Shown here: piece by piece, positions 36,594 to 44,542 of the stretch
How the letters are laid out: each line of letters begins with the position of its first letter
Numbering within the stretch: position 1 is the stretch's first letter
NCBI GenBank assembly: GCA_028282545.1
Contig: JANQHT010000071.1
Location: 1 to 53,322 of the forward strand
Direction: 5' to 3'
Length of the DNA: 53,322 bases
Source: Spirochaetales bacterium
GTDB lineage: Bacteria; Spirochaetota; Spirochaetia; DSM-27196; Alkalispirochaetaceae
Translations under genes and position numbers: made by a program
The notes under the pieces: generated by a model
What the model saw: only the letters and a program-made list of their open reading frames with translations
Told to the model about the DNA's origin: nothing
Database searches by the model: none

Positions 36594-39506
36594 ATGGCCA
36601 AACAGAAATCGGTGGAAACGTTCACCCACGGTAGCGCAAAGCGCGTCAACATACCCACCGCCGAGTTCCAGTCGGTCCTCTCCGACGACGAACGCGCCGC
36701 CATTCGCCTCGCCTACGAGCGCCGCAACCGCGATCTTGACCCTCAGTTGGTGTGGCGCGGCAAGGATGAGCAGGACTGGTCTGACCTCGTGGTGGATGCG
36801 CCGCCGCTCTACATCCAGGAGAAGGTACACCCCAAGGTTTTGATAGATGACCTCATGCAGCGCTCCGCAGAGCGAGAGGCGGAGGCGGAACCGCAGATAG
36901 ACCTCTTCAGCGACTTCAACGGCTTCCCGGAGGAGGGAAAGACGGCGGAGTTCTACCGGCACGAGGGTAACTGGACCAACCGTATGATCCTGGGTGACAG
37001 CCTCCAAGTGATGGCGAGCCTGGCGGAACGCGAAGGACTCCGCGGCAAGGTACAGTGCATCTACCTGGACCCACCCTACGGCATCAAGTTCAACTCCAAC
37101 TTCCAGTGGAGCACCACCACCCGCGACGTCAAGGACAACAAGTCGGATCACATCACGCGCGAACCGGAGCAGGTCAAGGCGTTCCGCGACACGTGGCGCG
37201 ACGGCATCCACAGCTACCTCACCTACCTTCGCGACCGCCTCACCGTGGCCCGCGACCTCCTATCCGACACGGGCAGCATCTTCGTCCAGATCGGCGACGA
37301 AAACGTCCACCGGGTACGGGCGTTGATGGATGAGGTGTTTGGGGAAGGCAATTCGATCGAAACTGTTTCCTTTCGGAAAAAGACGATGCCCCTTGGCGGT
37401 AGGTTTCTTGAGGGAATTTGCGACTACGTCCTCTGGTATGCGAGAAACAAACTGGCCGCAAAATACAGACCACTCTATTTGGGGCAAGACGTTCAAGGGG
37501 ATAGCCATTGGAATATCGGCGTGTTCCGGAACGGTCCTACGCGCCAGTTGTCACGAGACGAGATCGACAATCACTCGTTGTTCAACAAAGACGCCGATGT
37601 TGCACAACTGATCAGCCTTTATCCCGCTGGTTCGTTTGCTACTGGGATTTACGAGTATGTGTTTGAAGGGCGTCGGCATTCGCCACCGACAGGCCGTTCG
37701 TGGAAGTCTCCGATCGACGGCATGAACCGACTGTTTCAGGCTGACCGCCTTTGGCCATATGCAGGTGGGAAGACCTTGCGATACCTCCTTCGGCTATCTG
37801 ACTACCCAGTTACGCCACTATCAAACATGTGGACCGACACTTCCGCGCCACCCAACATGCGGTACGTAGTGGAAACCAACGAGCGTGTGGTTCAACGCTG
37901 CATCCTCATGACCACCGACCCCGGCGACCTCGTCCTGGACCCCACGTGCGGGTCAGGCACCACTGCCTACGTCGCGGAGCAGTGGGGGAGGCGCTGGATC
38001 ACGATCGACACTTCACGCGTGGCACTCGCCCTGGCGCGCGCCCGGCTCATGGGCGCCCGCTACTCGTACTACCTGCTTGCAGATTCGCCCGACGGGCGAC
38101 TCAAGGAGGCGGAGGTCACCGGCGGCGCACCGCCGCAGTCGCCCACCTACGGAGACATCCGCCGGGGTTTTGTCTACGAACGCGTGCCCCACATCACCCT
38201 CAAGGCGATCGCCAACAATACGGAGATCGACGTTCTGTACGAGGAGCATCAACCGGCGGTGGAACGCGCCCTTGGTAAGCTCAACGCCGCGCTCAAGGGA
38301 TACGAGGACCCATTCACCGTTCAAACGGGTGGGCGTTCCGGCAAGACCGTCGACTTCACCGCTCCGGAGGGCGAAACGGTACCACTCCCGTCGGACGAAT
38401 CCGCACCCGCCAACGCCCTCCTGGAGTGGGAGGTTCCGCGGGAGGCTCCCGAGGGGTGGCCCGAGGCGGCGACCCGGGCGCTCGCGGAGTTCTGGAACGC
38501 GCGCATCGCCCGGCAGAAGGCGATCGATGCCTCGATCGAGCGCAAGGCGGAGCAGGAATTCCTCTACGACAAGCCGTACGTGGACAAGAAACGAGTCCGC
38601 GTGGCCGGCCCCTTCACCGTGGAGAGCCTTTCACCCCATCGAGTTCTGGCGATCGACGAGGACGACGAACTGGTGCACGCCGATGTCGCAGCGGAGACCG
38701 AGCCGCCCTACGGTGAACGACGCGACGACGAGCCGGAGTTTGCCACCGTCGTCATCGAGAACCTCCGCAAGGCGGGCGTCCAACAGCCGGACAAGAAGGA
38801 CAAAATCGACTTCACCACGATCACCGGGTGGCCCGGTGAACTTATCGGCGCGGAAGCGCGCTACTCCGAGGGTGAGAACAAGGCGGAGCGTCGCGCCGGC
38901 GTCTTCATCGGTCCCGAGTTCGGAACGGTGAGCAAACCCGACCTCGTCGCGGCCGCGCGCGAGGCGGCGGACGCCGGTTTCAACGTGCTCATCGCGTGCG
39001 CCTTCAACTACGACGCGCAGTCCACGGAGTTTTCAAAGCTCGGTCGCATCCCCATCCTCAAGGCGCGCATGAACGCGGACCTCCATATGGCGGATGAACT
39101 CGCCAACACCGGCGCCGGCAACCTCTTCGTGATTTTCGGCGAACCGGACATCGAGATTCTGGACAGGGACCAACCGGAAATCCGCGTGAAGATCAACGGC
39201 GTGGACGTCTTCCACCCGCAGTCGGGTACGGTCCGGTCGAGCGGGCCCGAAGGGATCGCCGGTTGGTTCATCGATACCGACTATAACGAGGAGAGCTTTT
39301 TCATCCGTCACGCCTACTTCCTGGGCGCCGGTGACCCGTATAAATCATTAAAAACGACGCTCAAGAGCGAGATCGACCGCGACGCGTGGGACTCCCTTTA
39401 CAGCGATACCTCGCGCCCCTTCCCAAAGCCGTCATCAGGACGGATCGCAGTGAAGGTGATCAACCACCTGGGCGACGAGGTGATGAAGGTGTTTCGTCTT
39501 TCCTAG
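36594..39506 (+). CDS. Type III DNA methyltransferase Mod subunit
   Basis: This 970-aa adenine-N6 methyltransferase of the beta class has motif IV 'DPPYGIKF' at about residues 159-166 and motif I 'DPTCGSGTT' at about 445. The target-recognition region lies between (about 245-400). Bases about 37330-37850, which cover it, are visibly lower in GC and differ in codon use from the flanks, which suggests exchange of the recognition domain. A long C-terminal part of about 400 residues follows the catalytic core, as in the partner family of BPTD_3080 nucleases. It marks host DNA and helps Res recognise sites. The start directly follows vapC. Confidence 0.92.
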   Translation: MAKQKSVETFTHGSAKRVNIPTAEFQSVLSDDERAAIRLAYERRNRDLDPQLVWRGKDEQDWSDLVVDAPPLYIQEKVHPKVLIDDLMQRSAEREAEAEPQIDLFSDFNGFPEEGKTAEFYRHEGNWTNRMILGDSLQVMASLAEREGLRGKVQCIYLDPPYGIKFNSNFQWSTTTRDVKDNKSDHITREPEQVKAFRDTWRDGIHSYLTYLRDRLTVARDLLSDTGSIFVQIGDENVHRVRALMDEVFGEGNSIETVSFRKKTMPLGGRFLEGICDYVLWYARNKLAAKYRPLYLGQDVQGDSHWNIGVFRNGPTRQLSRDEIDNHSLFNKDADVAQLISLYPAGSFATGIYEYVFEGRRHSPPTGRSWKSPIDGMNRLFQADRLWPYAGGKTLRYLLRLSDYPVTPLSNMWTDTSAPPNMRYVVETNERVVQRCILMTTDPGDLVLDPTCGSGTTAYVAEQWGRRWITIDTSRVALALARARLMGARYSYYLLADSPDGRLKEAEVTGGAPPQSPTYGDIRRGFVYERVPHITLKAIANNTEIDVLYEEHQPAVERALGKLNAALKGYEDPFTVQTGGRSGKTVDFTAPEGETVPLPSDESAPANALLEWEVPREAPEGWPEAATRALAEFWNARIARQKAIDASIERKAEQEFLYDKPYVDKKRVRVAGPFTVESLSPHRVLAIDEDDELVHADVAAETEPPYGERRDDEPEFATVVIENLRKAGVQQPDKKDKIDFTTITGWPGELIGAEARYSEGENKAERRAGVFIGPEFGTVSKPDLVAAAREAADAGFNVLIACAFNYDAQSTEFSKLGRIPILKARMNADLHMADELANTGAGNLFVIFGEPDIEILDRDQPEIRVKINGVDVFHPQSGTVRSSGPEGIAGWFIDTDYNEESFFIRHAYFLGAGDPYKSLKTTLKSEIDRDAWDSLYSDTSRPFPKPSSGRIAVKVINHLGDEVMKVFRLS

Positions 39507-39537
39507 CGATGGTTGACCGGAGGTGGAGGAGGGGACC

Positions 39538-39594
39538 ATGGCGGTATTCGTAATCGGTGCCGGAAGCACAAGGGGATGTTATGTAGCGGAGTAG
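39538..39594 (+). pseudogene. Truncated start of a gene, possibly SIR2-like
   Basis: After a strong ribosome site (GGAGGAGGGG) the frame reads 'MAVFVIGAGSTRG' and then stops after 18 codons. The GAGxxRG start looks like the nucleotide-binding opening of SIR2-like defence proteins that often follow this type of restriction pair; this is recollection, not search. The family-like sequence ends within a codon or two of the 39576-39589 repeat, as though an insertion replaced the rest of the gene. Confidence 0.4.
39576..39589 (+). repeat. Cassette-boundary inverted repeat, site A
   Basis: ATGTTATGTAGCGG is the exact reverse complement of 40968-40981. It forms the left edge of a 1.4-kb segment holding the small protein gene and the serine protease gene, and sits where the gene start at 39538 breaks off. 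Confidence 0.7.
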
Positions 39595-39649
39595 GGAGTG
39601 AGTTCTGGACCGAAAAGATCAAGGATTTGCAATTTCGTGTCGATATTGA

Positions 39650-39665
39650 CTATACATATGTATAG
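39650..39665 (+). promoter_or_regulatory. Palindrome CTATACATATGTATAG, possible operator
   Basis: This perfect 16-bp palindrome overlaps a TTGACT box (39646-39651) and is followed by TAGAAT, a -10-like hexamer at 39663-39668. It could be a repressor site over a promoter for the cassette genes or for a short RNA that ends at the terminator 17 bases downstream. Confidence 0.45.
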
Positions 39666-39681
39666 AATCATCGTCTTTTCT

Positions 39682-39724
39682 TAGATTCGACTCGCTTACA
39701 GAGCATGTCGAATCTACCGTTTTT
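39682..39724 (+). terminator. Hairpin with T-run (intrinsic terminator or attenuator)
   Basis: A perfect 10-bp stem (TAGATTCGAC at 39682-39691 with its complement at 39707-39716) around a 15-base loop is followed by CCG and five Ts. It lies between the palindrome at 39650 and the small gene at 39770, so it could stop read-through from mod or act as a leader control. Confidence 0.55.
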
Positions 39725-39769
39725 GTTGGTGAGTGAGGTACAATTCAAGTATTTACGATGGAGGGATCA

Positions 39770-39955
39770 ATGGCCGAATCGCAAGTTCTTGACGAGGCAC
39801 AAGTTACTGAGTTACTTGAGCAAACAAAAGAACAGTACCGCCAATATGAAGAGATCCGTCTGCAATCTGAATCTTTGGCCTTGTCGGTCGAGATCGAAGT
39901 TCCTGAATGTTTTTCGGAGTGGGATCAACCACTAGATATTCAAATGGTGGAATAG
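39770..39955 (+). CDS. Small acidic hypothetical protein (61 aa)
   Basis: This frame starts at ATG 39770 behind GGAGGG (39760-39765). It encodes a charged, helical protein ('QVTELLEQTKEQYRQYEEI' followed by a beta-like 'VEIEVPECF' part) with no membrane segment. It ends one base before the serine protease start, so the two are coupled and probably work together. I do not recognise the family. Codon use and GC are lower than in the flanking restriction genes. An in-frame ATG at 39758 would add four codons. Confidence 0.65.
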   Translation: MAESQVLDEAQVTELLEQTKEQYRQYEEIRLQSESLALSVEIEVPECFSEWDQPLDIQMVE

Positions 39956-39956
39956 T

Positions 39957-40955
39957 GTGCCTTCCTGGGGTGATCTTCTCAAAGAGCTAGGTGGCATCGC
40001 CCCACAATCCCGAGGCGATTGGTTCGACACCAAGATAGCCGAATGGCTAAAACGGGTTTCGAAGCTGCGTTCCAATCGCAATGTCATCTTCTATGCTTCT
40101 GCTTTCCTGCAGAAACCCCAACTCGGTTCCGCTCACACGTCGTTGTTTCCAGACGAGATAAACGGATACATGGCGGTCATGCATGGCATGGATTGGGACC
40201 GCGGCCTGACTTTGATACTTCATACACCAGGTGGGTTGCCAACCGCAGCCGAAACTATCGTCGAGTACCTTCACACCAAGTTCGCAGAAATCGAAGCCAT
40301 CGTACCCACTTACGCCATGTCAGCGGGCACTATGATGGCGTTAGGCTGCGACAAAGTGATAATGGGTCGTCAGAGTCAGTTGGGACCGATTGATCCACAG
40401 ATGCAAGTTGCAAACTCGAGAACCGTTTCGGCCCGATCCGTGGAAGATCAGTTCCTCGAAGCCAAAGAGGCTATAGGTGGCACAAACGAACAACCTGGTG
40501 ACACCAACCTAGCACACTTATACGCTCCGATACTCCAAACGATGGGGCCGGGTCTTATCCAAGAAGCCCGAAATGCGCTTTCGTATAGCGAAGGAATGGT
40601 CCGGCGCTGGCTTGAGAAACGGATGTGCAGTGGATTCGAATCGCCAGCGGACAAAGCGAAGGAAATCGCTGAACATTTCAATTCCGCCGCGCGCGACAAG
40701 AACCACGGTAGGCGAATTGATCGTGACGAGGCAAGGTCCATAGGAGTCAAGATAGAGAGCCTCGAAGATCAAGCAGACCTTCAGGAGGCGGTCTTGACCG
40801 CCTATCATTTGGTCACGCTATTGTTCGAGCAGACACCTTCTACGCGGGTATTGTTGACCGACACGGGCAACAGGTGGATGAAGAACTTTCAAGAAAAGAA
40901 GCAAATACAAATCCCAATTCCGATTCCGCAACCAATTCAGCCGGATACCAAGTAG
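39957..40955 (+). CDS. ClpP-like serine protease (SDH_sah / SppA-type)
   Basis: This 332-aa protein has a ClpP/crotonase-type core. It includes 'LTLILHTPGGLPTAAETI' (oxyanion strand, about residues 83-100) and 'YAMSAGTMMALGCD', where the Ser of MSAGT is the predicted nucleophile; 'GRQSQLGPIDPQM' follows. These match the serine-dehydrogenase-proteinase family, a set of cytosolic ATP-independent proteases. The GTG start at 39957 has GGTGGA just upstream. The C-terminus ends in a proline-rich tail (IPIPIPQPIQP). GC is lower than in the neighbours, indicating transfer. Placed between a restriction system and a GHKL-nuclease, it may act in defence; this is inference. Confidence 0.82.
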   Translation: MPSWGDLLKELGGIAPQSRGDWFDTKIAEWLKRVSKLRSNRNVIFYASAFLQKPQLGSAHTSLFPDEINGYMAVMHGMDWDRGLTLILHTPGGLPTAAETIVEYLHTKFAEIEAIVPTYAMSAGTMMALGCDKVIMGRQSQLGPIDPQMQVANSRTVSARSVEDQFLEAKEAIGGTNEQPGDTNLAHLYAPILQTMGPGLIQEARNALSYSEGMVRRWLEKRMCSGFESPADKAKEIAEHFNSAARDKNHGRRIDRDEARSIGVKIESLEDQADLQEAVLTAYHLVTLLFEQTPSTRVLLTDTGNRWMKNFQEKKQIQIPIPIPQPIQPDTK

Positions 40956-40967
40956 GACAAACCCGTC

Positions 40968-40992
40968 CCGCTACATAACATGTTATGCTGTG
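40968..40992. repeat. Shared cassette junction, site B
   Basis: The left 14 bases (40968-40981) are the inverted copy of site A. The right 16 bases (40977-40992) are the inverted copy of site C at 43138-43153. The two overlap on a palindromic core CATAACATGTTATG. The site sits between the serine protease stop and the promoter of the GHKL-nuclease gene, so each flanking segment has its own matching pair of ends. Confidence 0.75.
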
Positions 40993-41011
40993 TCCTGTGA
41001 ACACAATTTTA

Positions 41012-41041
41012 TTGTTTCGGAAAAGCGAAAATGTGTAATAT
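41012..41041 (+). promoter_or_regulatory. Promoter of the GHKL-nuclease gene
   Basis: TTGTTT (41012-41017), an 18-base spacer and TAATAT (41036-41041) lie 31 bases before the start codon in an AT-rich stretch. Prediction by eye. Confidence 0.5.
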
Positions 41042-41071
41042 TGTTAAAAATCTGAGCTAGAGGAGAATCAG

Positions 41072-43126
41072 ATGGCCATGGTCACAAACCTGAAGGGCCG
41101 GCTTCGGAACACATCTTTGCCCAAAACGCACGGCCTTAGCCCGTTATTCGAAGCTGTGGTCAACTCAATCCACTCCATCGAAGATCAGAATGGCGGAATC
41201 GACGACGGGACAATCGCTGTCGAGATCCTTCGCGACCCACAAGAGACCTTGAAACTTGAGTCCGAGGACAAGAAGAAGGGCCCGGATGCTGTCGCGAAAA
41301 TCGCCGGCTTCCGTATTGTTGACAATGGTGATGGTTTCACTGATGCGAACATGACCTCGTTCGAAACGCTCGACTCTGATCTCAAAATCGACAAAGGATG
41401 CCGTGGCATTGGACGATTGCTTTGGCTTAAAGCTTTCGACAGAGTCGACGTGCTTAGCAGGTTCAAAGATTCCTCCGGCGAGTTGTGGGCAAGATCGTTT
41501 GTATTCAACAGCTCCGAGGGCGTGTCAAATCAAAAAACATACCGTCCGGAGGTTTCCACCGATGTTGAAACGACGGTTTCTCTGATGGGGTTCAAACCTG
41601 ATTACCGTGACTCTTCCATCAAGACAACTTCAGCCATAGCAACAAGTCTGTTTGAACACTGCCTGTGGTACTTCATCCGTGACGGTGGTGCCCCGAAGAT
41701 AACCGTTTCGGATTCCGACGAGACAGTGGACTTGGATGTCGTATACGACGAGCACATGATTTCATCTTCTGATCACGAACAAATAACCCTGAAGGATCAA
41801 CAGTTTGAGTTAACGCACGTCAAGCTACGGAGTCATTCTTCTCAGGCCCACACATTGGCGTATTGCGCTTCCAATCGGTTAGTCAAAGAAGAAACGATTA
41901 ACGGGAAGGTTCCAGGCCTGTTTGGAAAAATCGAATCGGATGACGACCAGTTCGTGTATGCCTGCTACATTGGCTCTGAGTACCTCGATTCTGCGGTCAG
42001 GACTGAAAGAACCGGGTTTGACTTCGGCGACGGGTCTGCGAGCCTTTTTGCCGACATCGAACTGACATCCGACGAAATACGGCAAGCGATACTGGATCGG
42101 GTCAAGGTATTTCTGGACTCGTATCTCGAACACAACAAGAAAATCGGACGTGAGCGTGTGGAGAAATTTGTTGCAGAATCCGCGCCCCGGTATAGGCCGA
42201 TTCTTTCTCGAATACCCGAAGATGAACTAAGTGTCGATCCAACGATCTCCGATAGAGATCTTGAGCTGAAACTCCACAGGCAACTCAACGACATCGAATG
42301 CGGACTCATGACAGAAGGCCATGAGATTCTCAATCCCAAAGCTGACGAGTCGGTCGAGCAATACCGTTCGAGAGTTGCGACATACCTTGAGAAGGTAACC
42401 GACATCAAGAAATCAGATCTTGCGGGATACGTTTCGCATCGCCGGGTTGTGATCGATCTATTAACGACAGCAATAGCAAAAGACGAAACGGGCAACTACG
42501 TTAGAGAAGACCTGATACACGATCTCATAATGCCCATGGGCAAGGATTCCTCAGAAGTGTTTTTCGAGGACTCGAATCTATGGTTGATTGACGAGCGCTT
42601 GGCTTTTCATGACTACTTGGCTTCCGACAAAACACTGCGTTCGCAACCAATCACCGGTTCGACTAGCACAAAAGAACCGGACATCGCAATTCTCAACAAA
42701 TTCGACAATCCAATACTTGTGTCCGAAACTAGCCAGCTACCGCTGGCTTCGATCGTCGTTGTCGAGATCAAGCGCCCGATGAGGAACGACGCCGCCACCG
42801 GTGAAGACAAAGACCCGATTGAACAGGCATTGGGATACCTAGAACGGATTCGAGAAGGCAGAGTGCAAACGCCGGGCGGACGGCCAATTCCGCACTCGGA
42901 AGACATACCAGGATTCTGCTACATCCTTTGCGATTTAACACCCGCAGTGGTGAAGCGTTGCAAAGTCCACGACGGTATTCGAACGGCCGACGGGCTGGGT
43001 TACTTTTTGTACAACAAGACCTACAAAGCATATGTCCAGGTGATATCGTTCGACCAACTCGTGAACGCCGCCACGCAGCGAAACCGAGCATTCTTTGACA
43101 AACTTGGTTTGCCGGCTGGTGACTGA
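41072..43126 (+). CDS. GHKL ATPase fused to a PD-(D/E)XK nuclease-like domain
   Basis: This 684-aa protein starts with a GHKL (Hsp90/MutL-type) ATP-binding domain: N-box 'LFEAVVNSIHS' (about residues 25-35), G1 'IVDNGDGF' (about 87) and G2 'GCRGIGRLLW' (about 109). A middle region of no clear family follows (about 200-500). The C-terminal part has 'EPDIAIL' (about 535), 'VVVEIKRP' (about 563) and 'DPIEQALGYLE', the D, ExK and Q pattern of a PD-(D/E)XK nuclease. An ATP-gated nuclease is therefore predicted. The start has GAGGAG 8 bases upstream. Lower GC than the surroundings. Its place in a defence island suggests phage defence, not shown directly. Confidence 0.8.
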   Translation: MAMVTNLKGRLRNTSLPKTHGLSPLFEAVVNSIHSIEDQNGGIDDGTIAVEILRDPQETLKLESEDKKKGPDAVAKIAGFRIVDNGDGFTDANMTSFETLDSDLKIDKGCRGIGRLLWLKAFDRVDVLSRFKDSSGELWARSFVFNSSEGVSNQKTYRPEVSTDVETTVSLMGFKPDYRDSSIKTTSAIATSLFEHCLWYFIRDGGAPKITVSDSDETVDLDVVYDEHMISSSDHEQITLKDQQFELTHVKLRSHSSQAHTLAYCASNRLVKEETINGKVPGLFGKIESDDDQFVYACYIGSEYLDSAVRTERTGFDFGDGSASLFADIELTSDEIRQAILDRVKVFLDSYLEHNKKIGRERVEKFVAESAPRYRPILSRIPEDELSVDPTISDRDLELKLHRQLNDIECGLMTEGHEILNPKADESVEQYRSRVATYLEKVTDIKKSDLAGYVSHRRVVIDLLTTAIAKDETGNYVREDLIHDLIMPMGKDSSEVFFEDSNLWLIDERLAFHDYLASDKTLRSQPITGSTSTKEPDIAILNKFDNPILVSETSQLPLASIVVVEIKRPMRNDAATGEDKDPIEQALGYLERIREGRVQTPGGRPIPHSEDIPGFCYILCDLTPAVVKRCKVHDGIRTADGLGYFLYNKTYKAYVQVISFDQLVNAATQRNRAFFDKLGLPAGD

Positions 43127-43137
43127 TTGCTGCCGTC

Positions 43138-43153
43138 CACAGCATAACATGTT
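43138..43153 (-). repeat. Cassette-boundary inverted repeat, site C
   Basis: This 16-base sequence (CACAGCATAACATGTT) is the exact reverse complement of 40977-40992. It forms the right edge of the 2.2-kb segment that carries the GHKL-nuclease gene, 12 bases after its stop. A further match, GTTCACAG at 43156-43163, is the complement of CTGTGAAC at 40995-41002. Confidence 0.7.
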
Positions 43154-43321
43154 CGGTTCACAGCGACCGTTCCTTTGTCACGTCGATTGCAGGGAGACGG
43201 AGTAGACCAGATCGAAACGGGCCGACCGCCGCCTGCAATCGCCGCGCCAATCCCTCCGCCGCGGTCGCGGCTCCGGGCCGGAGCCGGCGCGTGACCTCAG
43301 CGTTGGATTCAACGTCCTCGA

Positions 43322-43441
43322 TAGGTTCGCCTGGCTCATGTAGCGCCGTGTGAGATACCACCCTTCGATTTGTTCCGTCACCAGAGCGCCGACCAATCGG
43401 ACGGTGGCCGCGTTGTTCGACAACCCTATGAATGGCGACAC
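43322..43441 (-). mobile_element. C-terminal fragment of an IS256-family transposase
   Basis: Reading leftward, the frame encodes 'NNAATVRLVGALVTEQIEGW' and 'LTRRYMSQ', which is the end of IS256-type transposases (pattern FPN-AA-LRLVGA-EQ-EW-RRYM). Only about 40 residues are left and the frame then runs into unrelated sequence. No DDE catalytic part and no inverted repeats are seen, so it is a dead remnant. The rest of 43127-43573 shows no other gene apart from site C. Confidence 0.65.
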
Positions 43442-43573
43442 GTCTGATCCAGCGGTGTCCTTCCTATCCTCCGCCCAATTACACCACGCATGATATTACC
43501 TACCGGTGCCGCAGTGTTTGGGCGTGGTCTGGTCTGATGGGCGCTTTTCGGAAGCCTCTACGAGTTATTCAAC

Positions 43574-43643
43574 GGAACATTTGTTCCATAATTCATATGA
43601 AAGGAACAAAAAGCTTGCTGAGTTCTGGAAGTGGCCGTAGAAT
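43574..43643 (+). promoter_or_regulatory. Promoter and operator of the epimerase-DhaKL-transporter operon
   Basis: The promoter is TTGCTG (43615-43620), a 17-base spacer and TAGAAT (43638-43643). Upstream is the palindrome GGAACATTTGTTCC (43574-43587), with a third half-site GGAACA at 43603-43608 next to the -35 box and TTCATATGAA between them. Repeated GGAACA/TGTTCC sites of this type are used by SorC/DeoR-type regulators, and a SorC-type gene ends the operon. The arrangement suggests oligomeric binding over a long region. Confidence 0.65.
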
Positions 43644-43673
43644 CAGCTCAGCAACAACGGAAACGGAGGAGTA

Positions 43674-44528
43674 ATGTTTAATTTTGGTGTTGATTCATTT
43701 ATTTGGTCAGAAATTTTTGAAGAAAATGATATATGGATTATTGCCAAAGCGAAAGAACTCGGCTTTGAAGTGCTGGATTTCGCGATCGCCTATCCTGACC
43801 GGTTTCCCCTCGAGAAGGTCAAAGCTGAAGTCGACCGGGTCGGTATCGTGCCGGTCACCACAACGACGCTTACGCCCGATGGCAACGTTATCTCTCCCGA
43901 CCCCGATGTGCGGGCAAACGGGGTTCGCCTTTTGAAGAAACACGTAGATATCTGCAACACCCTAGGGGCCAAAATCTTCGGTGGTGTCAACTACGCGGCG
44001 TGGCGGTACTTCAGCGGGAAACCGAGAACGGAACAGGAGTGGGAATGGTCGGTGACGGCCCTCCGCGAGGTTGCGGAGTACGCGAAGGAGACCGGAGAGG
44101 TCACAATCTGTTTTGAAGCTATCAATCGGTTTGAGACGTATTTCCTGAACACCGCGGAAGACACGGTCCAGTATTGCAAGGATATCGGGACCGGAAACGT
44201 GAAGGTCCACCTCGACACGTTCCATATGAATATCGAGGAGATGGACTTCGTCGAAGCGACGAAGGCGTGTGGAACTGAGTATCTGGGCTACGTCCACACC
44301 TGCGAGAACAACAGAGGAATCCCTGGGACCGGGCACGTCCCGTGGGCGGAATTCTTCCGTGCCCTAAAAGATGTGAACTATGACGGTCCAATGGTGATCG
44401 AGTCGTTCGATCCGAGCTTTGAAGAGTTTAACGCCGGGTGCGCGATCTGGCGTCACTTCGCCGAGACCGGCGAAGAACTCGCAGTGGAAGGGGTCAAGAA
44501 TCTCCGCGCGATCGAGAAGGCGATGTAG
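43674..44528 (+). CDS. D-tagatose 3-epimerase-like sugar epimerase/isomerase
   Basis: This 284-aa TIM-barrel enzyme of the AP-endonuclease-2 fold carries the four metal ligands of the D-tagatose/D-psicose 3-epimerases. They are Glu in 'CFEAINRFET', Asp in 'HLDTFHMNIEE', His in 'GYVHTCENNR' and Glu in 'VIESFDP'. It should epimerise or isomerise a free ketose. ATG 43674 has GGAGGAG upstream. The first 72 bases are only about 25 percent GC, against more than 50 percent later, an unusual start. It is the first gene of an operon with a DhaK/DhaL kinase and an RbsBAC-like importer, so it makes the substrate of the kinase. Related genes act on apiose or tetrulose sugars. Confidence 0.87.
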   Translation: MFNFGVDSFIWSEIFEENDIWIIAKAKELGFEVLDFAIAYPDRFPLEKVKAEVDRVGIVPVTTTTLTPDGNVISPDPDVRANGVRLLKKHVDICNTLGAKIFGGVNYAAWRYFSGKPRTEQEWEWSVTALREVAEYAKETGEVTICFEAINRFETYFLNTAEDTVQYCKDIGTGNVKVHLDTFHMNIEEMDFVEATKACGTEYLGYVHTCENNRGIPGTGHVPWAEFFRALKDVNYDGPMVIESFDPSFEEFNAGCAIWRHFAETGEELAVEGVKNLRAIEKAM

Positions 44529-44542
44529 GAACGGGAGGTACC

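Noticed and set aside
39576-43153. Reading the A/B/C repeats as integron attC sites, because GTTATGC and GCATAAC resemble R' and R'' boxes
   Set aside because: attC needs R'' and R' separated by a hairpin of some 50 or more bases with L boxes; here the half-sites are 2 bases apart and complementarity extends towards the genes instead.
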